DNA of 64,000 bases from an uncultured Clostridia bacterium (GCA_904419075.1 CAJFQM010000009.1:62001-126000), one strand, 5' to 3'. Shown: positions 15,077-23,915, numbered from the stretch's first letter. Notes: generated by a model not told the origin, from the sequence alone. Numbers and translations are program-made.

Positions 15077-16926
15077 AAGAAAAGACGACGGAAAAAGGAA
15101 GAGCATGGCTGAAAAGGGAGATGCGTCCCTATCGGCCGTTTGTTCTTTTTATGGCGTTTTTGACGGTGGCGGGGACGCTGCTTTCTTTGGCTTTTGCGTA
15201 TCTCACGCGGTATATCGTCAATAACGCGGTCGAAGGAAACGCCCGCCTGCTGCTTGTTTTTTCCGCGGTATTGCTCGCAGTGCTGTTCGCGAGAATCGCG
15301 GTGCAGACGTCGGTGAAATATTTTCTCGAACGGGCGCGCGCGAAGATCAACGCGGGGCTTCGCGGAAAGCTCTTCGCGCGGATTCTCCGTTCCGATTACG
15401 CGGGGCTCGAAAAATACCATAGCGGCGACCTTCTCAACCGTTTGACGACGGACGTTTCGGCGGTCGCGTCAGGCACGGTCAGCATGCTTCCCGCGCTCGC
15501 GGGCATGGCGGTGCAATGCGTCGGCGCAATCGCGGCGCTTTTGACACTGGATGCGCTGTTTACGGGAATTTTCGTCGCGGGCGGACTCTCGGTTTGCGCG
15601 CTGACCGTCCTCGTTCGCCGCAAAATGAAGAAATATCATAAGGAATTGGTGGAGGCGGACGGAAAGAGCCGTTCCTTTATTCAGGAGAGCCTGTCGTCCG
15701 CCCTCACCGTCAAGGCGTACGGAGCGGAGGACAAAGCGACGGAAAAATCGGATGCTCTCCTCGATAGTTATTTCGGAAAGCGCATGAAGAAAAACCGCCT
15801 CGATTCCTGTATGAGCGGTTTATTTTCGCTTTTCAGCAACGCGGGCGTAATTTTTGCGCTCGTGTGGTGCGGAATCTCTATCTTGCGCGGAAATATGGAT
15901 TACGGCTCCGTACTTTCGATTATATTGCTTTTGGGACAGTTGGAATATCCCTTCGCGGCGTTTTCTTCCGTCATGCCCGTATACTATGCCCGTGCGGCCA
16001 GTGCGGAACGCCTCAGCGAATTGGACGATATTCCTTCCGAAAAAATTCTGCCTGCGCCGCCGGTGCCGTCCTCTCCGTCAGTGCCGTCCTCTCCGTCAGT
16101 GCCGTCCTCGTCGTCAGCGCCGCTCTCGTCGTCAGCGCCGTCCTTGTCGCCCACACCAACCCCGTCACCCTCGCCGTCTGCTCATAGATATAATTCTTTC
16201 CCCGTTCCGTCCTCAGTCCTTCCGTTTACCGAAAATTCTTTGGCATCGGGACTGTATAAACAAACGAAAGGGTTCCGTATAAAAAAGCTCACGTTCGATT
16301 ACGATCGTGAGCGGTTGTTTTGGGAGGCGGACGCGGAATTTGCAAAGGGCGGGGTAATTTGCATCACGGGGGAATCGGGAAGCGGAAAGAGCACGCTTTT
16401 CAAGCTCCTTATGCACATTTACGCGCCTCTTTCGGGCGGGATTTATGCGGTTACGGGGGACGGAGAGCATTTGTTGACCGAGCGGGAGAGGGGATTGTTT
16501 GCATACGTGCCCCAAGGAAATTTTTTATTTTCGGGTACGATACGGGAAAATCTTGCTTTCTTTTCGGAAGAAGAAAACGAAGCGGCTTTGGAAGAGCGGG
16601 AACGTCGGGCATTAAAAGCGGCGTGTGCGGAATTTGTTTTCGGGCTTCCCGAGGGCTTGGACACGCCGTTGCGGGAGCGAGGCGGCGGGTTGTCCGAGGG
16701 ACAGCTCCAACGCCTGGCGGTAGCGAGGGCGCTGCTGTCCGATCGTCCGATATTGCTTTTGGACGAAGCGACGAGCGCTCTCGACGGAGAAACGGAGAAG
16801 AGACTTCTCGAAAATATCCGAAAGGAGAAGAATAAGACGTGTCTCATCGTCACGCACCGTCCCGCGGCGCTGGAAATAGCGGATGTCGTTTTAAGGGTAC
16901 AAGGCGGAAAGATAGAGCGGATTTGA
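15073..16926 (+). CDS. ABC exporter (fused membrane and ATPase domains) with Pro/Ser repeat linker
   Basis: This 617-residue half-transporter has six membrane helices (residues ~18-300) and a C-terminal ATPase with Walker A GESGSGKST, signature LSEGQLQRLAVARALL and Walker B ILLLDEATSALD. There is no N-terminal C39 peptidase domain; cleavage may instead be done by the S26 peptidase encoded just upstream. Residues ~325-385, between the two domains, form an unusual Pro/Ser/Val tract encoded by an 18-bp tandem repeat. The start overlaps the peptidase stop. Confidence 0.87.
   Translation: MKEKTTEKGRAWLKREMRPYRPFVLFMAFLTVAGTLLSLAFAYLTRYIVNNAVEGNARLLLVFSAVLLAVLFARIAVQTSVKYFLERARAKINAGLRGKLFARILRSDYAGLEKYHSGDLLNRLTTDVSAVASGTVSMLPALAGMAVQCVGAIAALLTLDALFTGIFVAGGLSVCALTVLVRRKMKKYHKELVEADGKSRSFIQESLSSALTVKAYGAEDKATEKSDALLDSYFGKRMKKNRLDSCMSGLFSLFSNAGVIFALVWCGISILRGNMDYGSVLSIILLLGQLEYPFAAFSSVMPVYYARAASAERLSELDDIPSEKILPAPPVPSSPSVPSSPSVPSSSSAPLSSSAPSLSPTPTPSPSPSAHRYNSFPVPSSVLPFTENSLASGLYKQTKGFRIKKLTFDYDRERLFWEADAEFAKGGVICITGESGSGKSTLFKLLMHIYAPLSGGIYAVTGDGEHLLTERERGLFAYVPQGNFLFSGTIRENLAFFSEEENEAALEERERRALKAACAEFVFGLPEGLDTPLRERGGGLSEGQLQRLAVARALLSDRPILLLDEATSALDGETEKRLLENIRKEKNKTCLIVTHRPAALEIADVVLRVQGGKIERI
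16063..16152 (+). repeat. 18-bp in-frame tandem repeat, about five units
   Basis: Units are GTGCCGTCCTCTCCGTCA (16063-16080, 16081-16098), then progressively diverged copies at 16099-16116, 16117-16134 and 16135-16152. They encode VPSSPS-like hexapeptides in the linker of the ABC exporter, and the low-complexity Pro/Ser coding continues to about 16185. Confidence 0.9.
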
Positions 16927-16947
16927 CTTTCGGTGAGGAAGGGGGAA

Positions 16948-18420
16948 ATGGATAAGGAAACGTTTTTTAAGACGGGAGAATATTTTATACGGCTGGTCCG
17001 TTTCGGCGCGTCGGGAGGAGAGGGTTTGCCGCCCGAAAAACCTAAGGAGGTAAGCTGGCGGGATATTCTTCTCCTTTCGGAGAAACACTCGCTTGCGGCA
17101 CTGACGTATTCCGCGCTTTCCCGCTTGGAGAAAAAGCCCGACGGAGAGACGGCGGAAAAATGGGAACACGCTTACCGCGTCGGCGTTCACGCGGATATTC
17201 AGCAGGAATTTGCGTGGGAAGAGATAAAGGAACGTTTTTCTAAGGAGGGAATAAAACTTCTGCCCTTGAAGGGAATTTTGCTGAAAAGCCTGTATCCCGA
17301 ACCCGCCTTTCGCTCGATGGGCGATCTGGATATTTTGTACGAAGAAAAGGACTTTGAAAAGATAAAGGCTCTCATGCGGGAATCGGGTTACGAATACCGC
17401 AAGGAGAGCGCCGGCAGCAATCATCAGATTTTCTTTCGTCCGCCCGTGACGACGGTGGAATTGCATCGCACGCTTTTGAACGAGACCTCCCCGTTTGCGG
17501 AATATTACAAAGACGTCTGGCGCAGAGCCCTGCCGACGGCCGAGCCGTTCGTCTGTGAGCTTTCGAGGGAAGACGAGTATATTTTTCTGCTCATTCACGG
17601 CCATAAACATTTTTCGGGCGCGGGAAGCGGCGTGCGGACGATTCTCGATTTTTGGCTTTACTTAAAGAGATACGGAAAGGAGCTCGACAGGAAATACATC
17701 GCGGCGGAACTCTCCCGCGCACAAGAAATCGCCCGCCGATCCGCGGCGCCTTCCATACAGGAAATCGCCCGTCGATCCGCGTCGCCTCACGTACAGGAAA
17801 TCGCCCGTCGATCCGTGGCGCCTTACATACAGGAAATCGCCCGTCAATCGGCGGCGTCTCACGTACAGGAAATCGCCCGTCAATCGGCGGCGTCTCACGC
17901 ACAGGAAATAGCCCGTCAATCCGCGTCGCCTTCCATACAGGAAACTTCCCAAACGGCGAAATCGGAAAACCTCCGAAATACGGAACCCGAGACCGCTTTC
18001 AATCCGTTCGAGGAGACTGCGCCCGTTATTACAGCCGAAACAGCCGCGGAAACGGAAGCGTCGCTCGAAGAATTTGAAAAGACGCTCAAACGGGAAATAA
18101 TCCTTTGGTTTTCGGCCGAAAATCCGACGCTGGACGAAACGGGGGTGGCCCTGTTGTCGGACGGCGTATACGGCAGGATAGAGAAACTTTGGGATAAAGG
18201 GCTGAAAGAACAAGGAAAAGGCAGATATCTCACGGGGAGACTGTTTCCGCCATATAAGGTGATGAAACAAAGATATACGCTGCTTGAAAAGCTCCCGTTT
18301 CTCCTGCCGTTTTTTTGGATTTGGCGGCTGATTCGCGCAGCGTTCTGCCGCCGCAAAGCAGCGGCCGCCGAATATCGGTATATCCGCGAAAAGAGCCGTA
18401 AAGAGAAAAAGAGCGGATAA
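16948..18420 (+). CDS. Nucleotidyltransferase-fold protein (NTP_transf_5 type) with repeat insert
   Basis: This 490-residue protein carries the family core LLPLKGILLKSLYPEPAFRS followed by the acidic pair MGDLDILY and TTVELHRTL. These proteins commonly close HprK/PqqD/ABC cassettes; their transferred nucleotide and acceptor are unknown. Residues 259-330 are six copies of a 12-residue repeat (QEIARRSA-), followed by a Glu/Thr-rich stretch to ~385, before the conserved C-terminal helices resume. ATG 16948 has AAGGGGGAA upstream. It lies 21 bp behind the exporter and ends at a terminator. Confidence 0.8.
   Translation: MDKETFFKTGEYFIRLVRFGASGGEGLPPEKPKEVSWRDILLLSEKHSLAALTYSALSRLEKKPDGETAEKWEHAYRVGVHADIQQEFAWEEIKERFSKEGIKLLPLKGILLKSLYPEPAFRSMGDLDILYEEKDFEKIKALMRESGYEYRKESAGSNHQIFFRPPVTTVELHRTLLNETSPFAEYYKDVWRRALPTAEPFVCELSREDEYIFLLIHGHKHFSGAGSGVRTILDFWLYLKRYGKELDRKYIAAELSRAQEIARRSAAPSIQEIARRSASPHVQEIARRSVAPYIQEIARQSAASHVQEIARQSAASHAQEIARQSASPSIQETSQTAKSENLRNTEPETAFNPFEETAPVITAETAAETEASLEEFEKTLKREIILWFSAENPTLDETGVALLSDGVYGRIEKLWDKGLKEQGKGRYLTGRLFPPYKVMKQRYTLLEKLPFLLPFFWIWRLIRAAFCRRKAAAAEYRYIREKSRKEKKSG
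17722..17937 (+). repeat. 36-bp in-frame tandem repeat, six units
   Basis: Units start at 17722, 17758, 17794, 17830, 17866 and 17902. Each encodes QEIAR(R/Q)S followed by five variable residues (AAPSI, ASPHV, VAPYI, AASHV, AASHA, ASPSI). A partial seventh copy starts at 17938. Most differences are in the variable tail, and the first half is nearly invariant in DNA. Confidence 0.93.
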
Positions 18421-18448
18421 AGAAGCGGAGGGAAACCTCCGCTTCTTT
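18419..18448. terminator. Bidirectional terminator between convergent operons
   Basis: AAAGAAGCGGAGG (18419-18431), GAAA loop, CCTCCGCTTCTTT (18436-18448): a perfect 13-bp stem. It overlaps the stop codons of both flanking genes. Confidence 0.88.
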
Positions 18449-19253
18449 AATCGACGTTTTTGATGACTAATTTTTCTACCAGAGCGACGATCGCATACAT
18501 GCCTGCCGCCAATACGCAGAGGATGAAGACGGCGGTCATGACGAGGTCGAGCTTGAATACCTGCCCGCCGTAGACGATGAGATAGCCGATCCCCGCCTTG
18601 GAGACGATATATTCGCCCATAATGGAGCCGATCCAGGCCATGCCGACGTTGATTTTGAGCATGGAGATAAAGACGGGCAGGGAGGAGGGAATGACGAGCT
18701 TTCTGAGGATCTGCCACTTGTTTGCGCCCATGGAGCGAAGGAGGAGCAGCTTGTTTTCGTCCGTAGCCATGAAGCCGTTGAGCATGTTGAGAATAGTGAC
18801 GATGAGACCGATGAGTACGGTCATGAAAACGATGGCCTTGCTGCCGGTGCCGCACCAGATGATGATGAGGGGGCCGAGGGCGATTTTAGGCAAAGCGTTG
18901 AGGACGACGAGATATGGCTCCGAGATTTTGCGGAAAATCTCGCTCCACCAAAGCAGCAGGGCGATGATATATCCGGAGACGACGGCGATGAAGAAGCCGA
19001 GCAGGGTTTCCCAGAGCGTGGTGCCGACGTGGTAAAAGAGGGTTCCGTTCTCGTACAGGGAGACGAGCGTGGCCCAGATGCGCGAGGGGGAGCTTGTGAT
19101 AAAGGGATTGATCCACTCGAAGTGAGCGGAGAGTTCCCAAAGGACGAGAAAGAGCGCGAGCACCGCGATTCGTACGAGGTGAACGGTAACGCTCTTTCTT
19201 TTCAGATTTCTTAAATAGAGAAGGTGTTCTCTCGAATAGGTATTGTTTTTCAT
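18447..19253 (-). CDS. ABC transporter permease (NitT/TauT type)
   Basis: This 268-residue permease has six hydrophobic segments and the EAA-type loop LRSMGANKWQILRKLVIPS near residue 180. Family members import nitrate, taurine/sulfonates, thiamine precursors or riboflavin. It is the last gene of the minus-strand SBP-ATPase-permease operon. Its stop codon lies in the shared terminator stem. Confidence 0.9.
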   Translation of the reverse strand: MKNNTYSREHLLYLRNLKRKSVTVHLVRIAVLALFLVLWELSAHFEWINPFITSSPSRIWATLVSLYENGTLFYHVGTTLWETLLGFFIAVVSGYIIALLLWWSEIFRKISEPYLVVLNALPKIALGPLIIIWCGTGSKAIVFMTVLIGLIVTILNMLNGFMATDENKLLLLRSMGANKWQILRKLVIPSSLPVFISMLKINVGMAWIGSIMGEYIVSKAGIGYLIVYGGQVFKLDLVMTAVFILCVLAAGMYAIVALVEKLVIKNVD

Positions 19254-19279
19254 TTGTCCGATTCCTCAGTTATGTTATT

Positions 19280-20014
19280 TCAGGTGTTGAGTTCTCTCCA
19301 TAAAAGTTCGAACCAGGTGGAGAATTCTTTGTTTTCGCGGCGTTTTAAGGGTTCCTTTTCGGGGAAAGCGAGGGTATGAGTGGAGACGACGCGGGCGGGT
19401 CTGCGGGAGAGTACGACGATTTTATCTGCGACGGAGACGGCCTCGCTGATGTCGTGCGTGATGAGCACGGCGGTCTTGTGTTCGCTGCGGATAATTTTGT
19501 ATACGTCGTCGCAGACGCTCAGGCGGGTCTGGTAGTCGAGCGCGGAAAACGGCTCGTCTAAAAGGAGCACGTCGGGATCGACGGCGAGGGTGCGGATGAG
19601 TGCGGCGCGCTGTCTCATGCCGCCCGACAGGGCGGAGGGATAGCTTTTGAGGAAATCTTTGAGCCCGTATTTTTCGGCGAGCGCGAGAGCGCGGGCGCGG
19701 TGTTCGGCCGTGTCCGTCTTTTGGATTTCGAGGGGAAGGAAGATATTTTTTTCGATGGTGCGCCAGGGGAAGAGCTCGTCTTTTTGCAGCATATATCCGA
19801 ATCGGACGCCGGAATTTTTGACTTCCCCCTCGGTAGGTTTCAGAAGTCCGGCGGCGAGGGATAACAGGGTAGTTTTGCCGCAGCCGGAGGGACCGATAAC
19901 GGCGGCGAATTCGCCTTCCGAAACGGAGAAATTGAGGTTTTGGACGGCGACGGTTTCCCCTTGTTTGGTGTGATAGTGCATCGATACGTTTTCAAATTGT
20001 AAAACTTCTTTCAT
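19280..20014 (-). CDS. ABC transporter ATP-binding protein (SsuB/TauB family)
   Basis: This 244-residue ATPase has Walker A GPSGCGKTT, the Q-loop in GYMLQKDELFPWRT, the signature LSGGMRQRAALIRTL and Walker B VLLLDEPFSALD. The GGMRQR signature is typical of NitT/TauT ATPases. It lies 26 bp before the permease and 96 bp after the binding protein, with a strong hairpin between. Confidence 0.9.
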   Translation of the reverse strand: MKEVLQFENVSMHYHTKQGETVAVQNLNFSVSEGEFAAVIGPSGCGKTTLLSLAAGLLKPTEGEVKNSGVRFGYMLQKDELFPWRTIEKNIFLPLEIQKTDTAEHRARALALAEKYGLKDFLKSYPSALSGGMRQRAALIRTLAVDPDVLLLDEPFSALDYQTRLSVCDDVYKIIRSEHKTAVLITHDISEAVSVADKIVVLSRRPARVVSTHTLAFPEKEPLKRRENKEFSTWFELLWRELNT

Positions 20015-20057
20015 AGCTTTGACCTTTGTTTTGGGCGTATAGCCCTTTCGGGTAATG

Positions 20058-20103
20058 GGAGCGTCCCTGAAATAAGGCGGGAAGCCTTAAAACAGGGCGC
20101 TCC
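20058..20103 (-). other. Intercistronic hairpin after the binding-protein gene
   Basis: GGAGCG(T)CCCTG (20058-20069) pairs with CAGGGCGCTCC (20093-20103), with an inner AAGGC/GCCTT stem. There is no U-run on the transcribed strand, so it probably protects the upstream mRNA segment. Confidence 0.65.
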
Positions 20104-20110
20104 GGATTTA

Positions 20111-21115
20111 TCAGTTATAGACGTCCTTGTAAGCCTCGTTTGCGTAGGAGATATCGACGAGGTCGGAGAAATCCACTCTGTGATCGAGCTCTCCCGCGTT
20201 GTCGATGATGTCCTGCAATCTCGTGAAGCTGTCCTCTGTCATGGCGAGGTTGGTCATCCAGGCGTCGATTTCCCGATAGCTGTCGAGGGAGACGGCGATG
20301 GATTCGACGGGGGTGGATTCGAAGTAAGGAAGGAGGTAAGGCGCGGCGGTTTCGGAAGGCGTCTCGATGATGTATTTGACGGCTTTGGTGACCGCGCGGA
20401 GGAAGCCGTCTACTTCGGTTTCGTGTTTTTCAATCCAGGAACTCTTGGCCATGAAACAGGTATAGGGAACTTCTCCCGAGGCTTCGCCGACGGAAGCGAC
20501 GACATAGCCTTTTCCGGCGGCTTCGTATTCGGAGGCGACGGGTTCGAACATGGTGCAGTAGTCGGCGGTGCCGGCTTCAAAGGCGCTGGTCATGAGGTCG
20601 AATGCGACGTCGAAATTGAGGGTGACGTCGGTGCCGTCGTGAAGTCCGTTCTGATTGAGGACGTATTCGAAGGTCATGGCGGGGACGCCGCCCTTTCTAC
20701 CGGCGAGGATTTCCTTGCCTTTGAGGTCGGTCCATTCAAAGTCGGGTTCGTCTACTCTCGACACGAGGAAGGAGCCGTCGCGCTTGGTGAGCTGTCCGAA
20801 TACAGTCGGGACGTCGGAGGAGCCGCCGACGAGGACATAGAGCGCGGCTTCGGGGCCGCAGAATCCGATATCGGCGTCGCCGGAGAGGACGGCGGACATG
20901 ACTTTATCGGCGCCGCCGCCGTTGGTGAGTTCTATTTTCAGGTTTTCCTCTTCGAAATAGCCGAGCGCGTCGGCGAGGTAGAGAGGGGCATAGAAGATGG
21001 AATGAGTGACTTCGTTGATTTCGAGTTTTGTGAGGCCTCCGTCGTCCTCGCCGCAGGCAGAGAGCGGAAGGAGAAGGAAGCAGGCGGAAAGTGCGATTGC
21101 CGAAATTTTTTTCAT
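20111..21115 (-). CDS. ABC transporter substrate-binding lipoprotein (NMT1/SsuA type)
   Basis: This 334-residue lipoprotein has a signal peptide ending in LSAC. The mature part shows the NMT1/THI5-like pattern (HSIFYAPLYLADALGYFEEE, DADIGFCGPEA, then GRKGGVPAMTFEY). Ligands in this family include HMP/thiamine precursors, riboflavin and sulfonates. No thiamine or flavin riboswitch-like leader fits in the short 5' region, so the ligand is open. It is first in the operon. Confidence 0.88.
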   Translation of the reverse strand: MKKISAIALSACFLLLPLSACGEDDGGLTKLEINEVTHSIFYAPLYLADALGYFEEENLKIELTNGGGADKVMSAVLSGDADIGFCGPEAALYVLVGGSSDVPTVFGQLTKRDGSFLVSRVDEPDFEWTDLKGKEILAGRKGGVPAMTFEYVLNQNGLHDGTDVTLNFDVAFDLMTSAFEAGTADYCTMFEPVASEYEAAGKGYVVASVGEASGEVPYTCFMAKSSWIEKHETEVDGFLRAVTKAVKYIIETPSETAAPYLLPYFESTPVESIAVSLDSYREIDAWMTNLAMTEDSFTRLQDIIDNAGELDHRVDFSDLVDISYANEAYKDVYN

Positions 21116-21147
21116 AGGGGTAACTCCGTTAAAATTTAGAATAATAT

Positions 21148-21177
21148 ATAATATGAGTCGGCATTAATAATTGACAA
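21148..21177 (-). promoter_or_regulatory. Minus-strand promoter of the NitT/TauT operon
   Basis: Read on the minus strand, TTGTCA (21177-21172), an 18-nt spacer, then TATTAT (21153-21148). The -35 overlaps the -35 of the divergent valS promoter. Confidence 0.65.
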
Positions 21178-21199
21178 TCTCCGCCGAAAGAGATATAAT
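21171..21199 (+). promoter_or_regulatory. Sigma-A promoter of valS
   Basis: TTGACA (21171-21176), 17-nt spacer, TATAAT (21194-21199). The leader to ATG 21287 is ~80 nt, too short for a T-box. Confidence 0.85.
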
Positions 21200-21286
21200 G
21201 AAAAAGTATACGAAATAAAGGAAGACGGGAATACCGTGCCCGCCGACGCGGAGGCGCGGTATAGCCGAGAGAGAAAAGGACAGACT

Positions 21287-23908
21287 ATGGAGATGCAAAA
21301 GACGTACAACCCCAAGGACTTCGAGGACAGGATTTATTCCGAATGGGAAAAATCCGGATATTTCCGCGCGGAAACGGACCCCGACAAAGTGCCCTTTACG
21401 ATCATGATGCCGCCGCCCAATATCACGGGGCAGCTGCACATGGGGCATGCGATGGACGCGACGATGCAGGATACGCTCATACGCTTCAAGCGCATGCAGG
21501 GCTATTCGGCGCTGTGGCTTCCGGGCTACGACCACGCTTCGATTGCGACGGAGGTCAAAATCGTGGAGAAGATGAAGGAGGAGGGGCTCTCCAAGGCCGA
21601 CGTGGGCCGAGAGGGCTTTTTGAAGCGCGCGTGGCAGTGGACGGAGCAGTACGGCGGACGCATCACGCTCCAACAGCGCAGAATGGGCGCGTCCTGCGAT
21701 TGGTCGAGACAGGCGTTCACGATGGACGAAAAGTGCTCCCGCGCGGTGAGGGAGGCGTTCGTCAACCTTTACGATAAGGGCTTGATTTATCGCGGGGATA
21801 GAATTATCAATTGGTGTCCCTGCTGTAAGACGGCGCTTTCGGACGCGGAGGTGGAGTACGCCGAGGAAGCGGGGTCTTTTTGGCATATCCGCTATCCCGC
21901 GGCGGACGGCAACGGAGAAGTCATCGTCGCCACCACCCGCCCCGAAACCATGCTGGGCGATACGGCGGTAGCCGTCCACCCCGCGGATAAACGGTATGCG
22001 CATTTGATCGGCAAGACGCTGCTCCTGCCGCTGACGGACAGAAAGATTCCCGTGGTGGCGGACGAGTACGTGGATATGGATTTCGGAACGGGCTGCGTGA
22101 AAATCACGCCCGCACACGACCCCAACGACTTCGAGGTCGGAAAGAGACATTCTCTCGAAGTCATTCGCGTGATGAATGACGACGGAACGATGAACGAAAA
22201 GGCGTTCGCGTATGCGGGGCTGGACAGATACGAGGCGAGAAAGCGGGTCGTGGCGGATCTCGAAAAGGGCGGATATCTCGTGAAGATAGAGCCTCATACG
22301 CATAACGTGGGGCATTGTTATCGCTGCCATTCGACAGTAGAGCCGATCGTTTCCAAACAGTGGTTCGTAAAAATGGAGCCGCTTGCAAAGCCCGCGATCG
22401 CGGCGGTCATGAAAAATAAAGTCAAATTCGTGCCCGAGCGTTTTTCGAAGATTTACTATAATTGGATGGAGAACGTGCGGGATTGGTGTATTTCCCGCCA
22501 GCTTTGGTGGGGGCATCGTATCCCCGTGTGGTATTGCGAGGATTGCGGAGCGGAAATCTGCGCGAAGGAGGATCCGATCCGTTGCCCCGCATGCGGCGGA
22601 ACGAATCTCAGACAGGACGAGGACGTGCTGGATACGTGGTTTTCGTCGGCGCTCTGGCCCTTCTCGACGCTGGGCTATCCCGAGGATACGGCGGATTATA
22701 AGTATTTTTATCCCACGGACGTCTTGGTGACGGGATACGATATTATTTTCTTCTGGGTTGCGCGAATGATCTTTTCGGGAATAGAGCATACGGGGAAGGT
22801 TCCCTTCCACGACGTGCTGATTCACGGAATCGTGCGCGACGAACAGGGCCGAAAGATGAGCAAATCGCTCGGCAACGGGATAGATCCGCTCGAAGTGGTG
22901 GACAAATACGGAGCGGATTCCCTGCGGCTTTCGTTGCTGACGGGGATTGCGCCGGGCAACGATACGCGGTATTCGGATACGAAGGTGGAATCCTGCCGCA
23001 ATTTCATCAATAAATTGTGGAACGCTTCCCGTTTCGTGCTGATGAACGCGGAGGGGAAAAAGATACCGTCCGTGGAAGAAGTCAAATTCGCGCCCGCGGA
23101 TAAGTGGATTATTTCCAGACTGCAAAACTGTATCCGCGAGGTGACGACCAATCTCGGAAAATACGAATTGGGCATGGCGAGCGAGCTGGCGACGGATTTT
23201 GTCTGGGACGATTTCTGCGATTGGTATATCGAGCTTTCCAAGCCCGCCCTTTACGGGGAGGACGAGGAGCGGAAACTTTCGGCGCTGTCGGTGCTTTGTT
23301 TCGTATTGGAGAACGCGTTGAAGCTGCTGCATCCGTTTATTCCGTTCGTGACGGAGGAGATTTATCGGAACCTGCCGGGGACGGAGGGGAGCATCATGGT
23401 TTCTTCGTTCCCGCGGTATAATTCGCGCATGGCGTATAAGAAGGAAGCGAAGGCGTTTGAAGGGGTGATGGAAATCATCAAAGCGGTGCGCGCGATGAAG
23501 AAAGCGGCGGACTGCCCCCCTTCGAGGAAGGTAGAGCTGTACCTCGTAACGGAGAGTAAGCGCCTGATACAGCAGAATAAGGACAGTATCATGAAACTTT
23601 CGGGCGCGGCGGCGGTAAAGTTTGCGGAGAGCGCATCGGCGATAGAGGGAAAGACGGTTTCGCAGGTGACGGAAATCGCGCAGATTTATATTCCTCTGGG
23701 CGAGCTGGTGGATATTGAAAAGGAGAAAGTGCGTTTGGCGGCGGAAATCGAGCGCGTGAGCGGAGAAATCGAGCGAGCGAAGGGCAAACTTGCCAATCAG
23801 AACTTTGTCAACCGAGCGCCCAAAAAGCTGGTGGAAGACGAGCAAGAGAAAGTAAAGAAATACGAAGCCATGAAGGCGAAATTGGAAGCGCAACTTGCAG
23901 ATTTATAA
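21287..23908 (+). CDS. valS: Valyl-tRNA synthetase
   Basis: This 873-residue class I synthetase carries the HIGH-type motif in PPPNITGQLHMGHAM (near residue 45) and KMSKS in GRKMSKSLGN (near residue 527). It has a CP1 editing domain (TTRPETMLGDTAVAVHP) and the C-terminal coiled-coil arm typical of ValRS (KEKVRLAAEIERVSGEIERA). It charges tRNA-Val and hydrolyses Thr-tRNA-Val. ATG 21287 is favoured by AAAGGA upstream; an open frame reaches back to a GTG at 21236. Confidence 0.97.
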   Translation: MEMQKTYNPKDFEDRIYSEWEKSGYFRAETDPDKVPFTIMMPPPNITGQLHMGHAMDATMQDTLIRFKRMQGYSALWLPGYDHASIATEVKIVEKMKEEGLSKADVGREGFLKRAWQWTEQYGGRITLQQRRMGASCDWSRQAFTMDEKCSRAVREAFVNLYDKGLIYRGDRIINWCPCCKTALSDAEVEYAEEAGSFWHIRYPAADGNGEVIVATTRPETMLGDTAVAVHPADKRYAHLIGKTLLLPLTDRKIPVVADEYVDMDFGTGCVKITPAHDPNDFEVGKRHSLEVIRVMNDDGTMNEKAFAYAGLDRYEARKRVVADLEKGGYLVKIEPHTHNVGHCYRCHSTVEPIVSKQWFVKMEPLAKPAIAAVMKNKVKFVPERFSKIYYNWMENVRDWCISRQLWWGHRIPVWYCEDCGAEICAKEDPIRCPACGGTNLRQDEDVLDTWFSSALWPFSTLGYPEDTADYKYFYPTDVLVTGYDIIFFWVARMIFSGIEHTGKVPFHDVLIHGIVRDEQGRKMSKSLGNGIDPLEVVDKYGADSLRLSLLTGIAPGNDTRYSDTKVESCRNFINKLWNASRFVLMNAEGKKIPSVEEVKFAPADKWIISRLQNCIREVTTNLGKYELGMASELATDFVWDDFCDWYIELSKPALYGEDEERKLSALSVLCFVLENALKLLHPFIPFVTEEIYRNLPGTEGSIMVSSFPRYNSRMAYKKEAKAFEGVMEIIKAVRAMKKAADCPPSRKVELYLVTESKRLIQQNKDSIMKLSGAAAVKFAESASAIEGKTVSQVTEIAQIYIPLGELVDIEKEKVRLAAEIERVSGEIERAKGKLANQNFVNRAPKKLVEDEQEKVKKYEAMKAKLEAQLADL

Positions 23909-23915
23909 AGCGAAG

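Noticed and set aside
17722-17937. CRISPR array
   Set aside because: The 36-bp units are directly contiguous, in frame within a gene and have no spacers.
15073-18420. Intein or mobile insertion as the cause of inserts in the exporter and nucleotidyltransferase
   Set aside because: Inserts are short tandem repeats without splicing, endonuclease or transposase motifs and without target duplications.
20111-21170. Thiamine or flavin riboswitch for the NitT/TauT operon
   Set aside because: Only ~30 nt separate the predicted minus-strand start and the start codon, too short for either riboswitch.
21200-21286. T-box riboswitch before valS
   Set aside because: The leader is only ~80 nt, with no specifier loop, T-box sequence or terminator.
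21164-23893. 909-residue open frame antisense to valS, and a similar 780-residue frame antisense to adhE (25344-27686)
   Set aside because: They mirror highly conserved genes on the other strand, have no ribosome binding site, and are Arg/His-rich as expected for antisense shadows of GC-biased codons.
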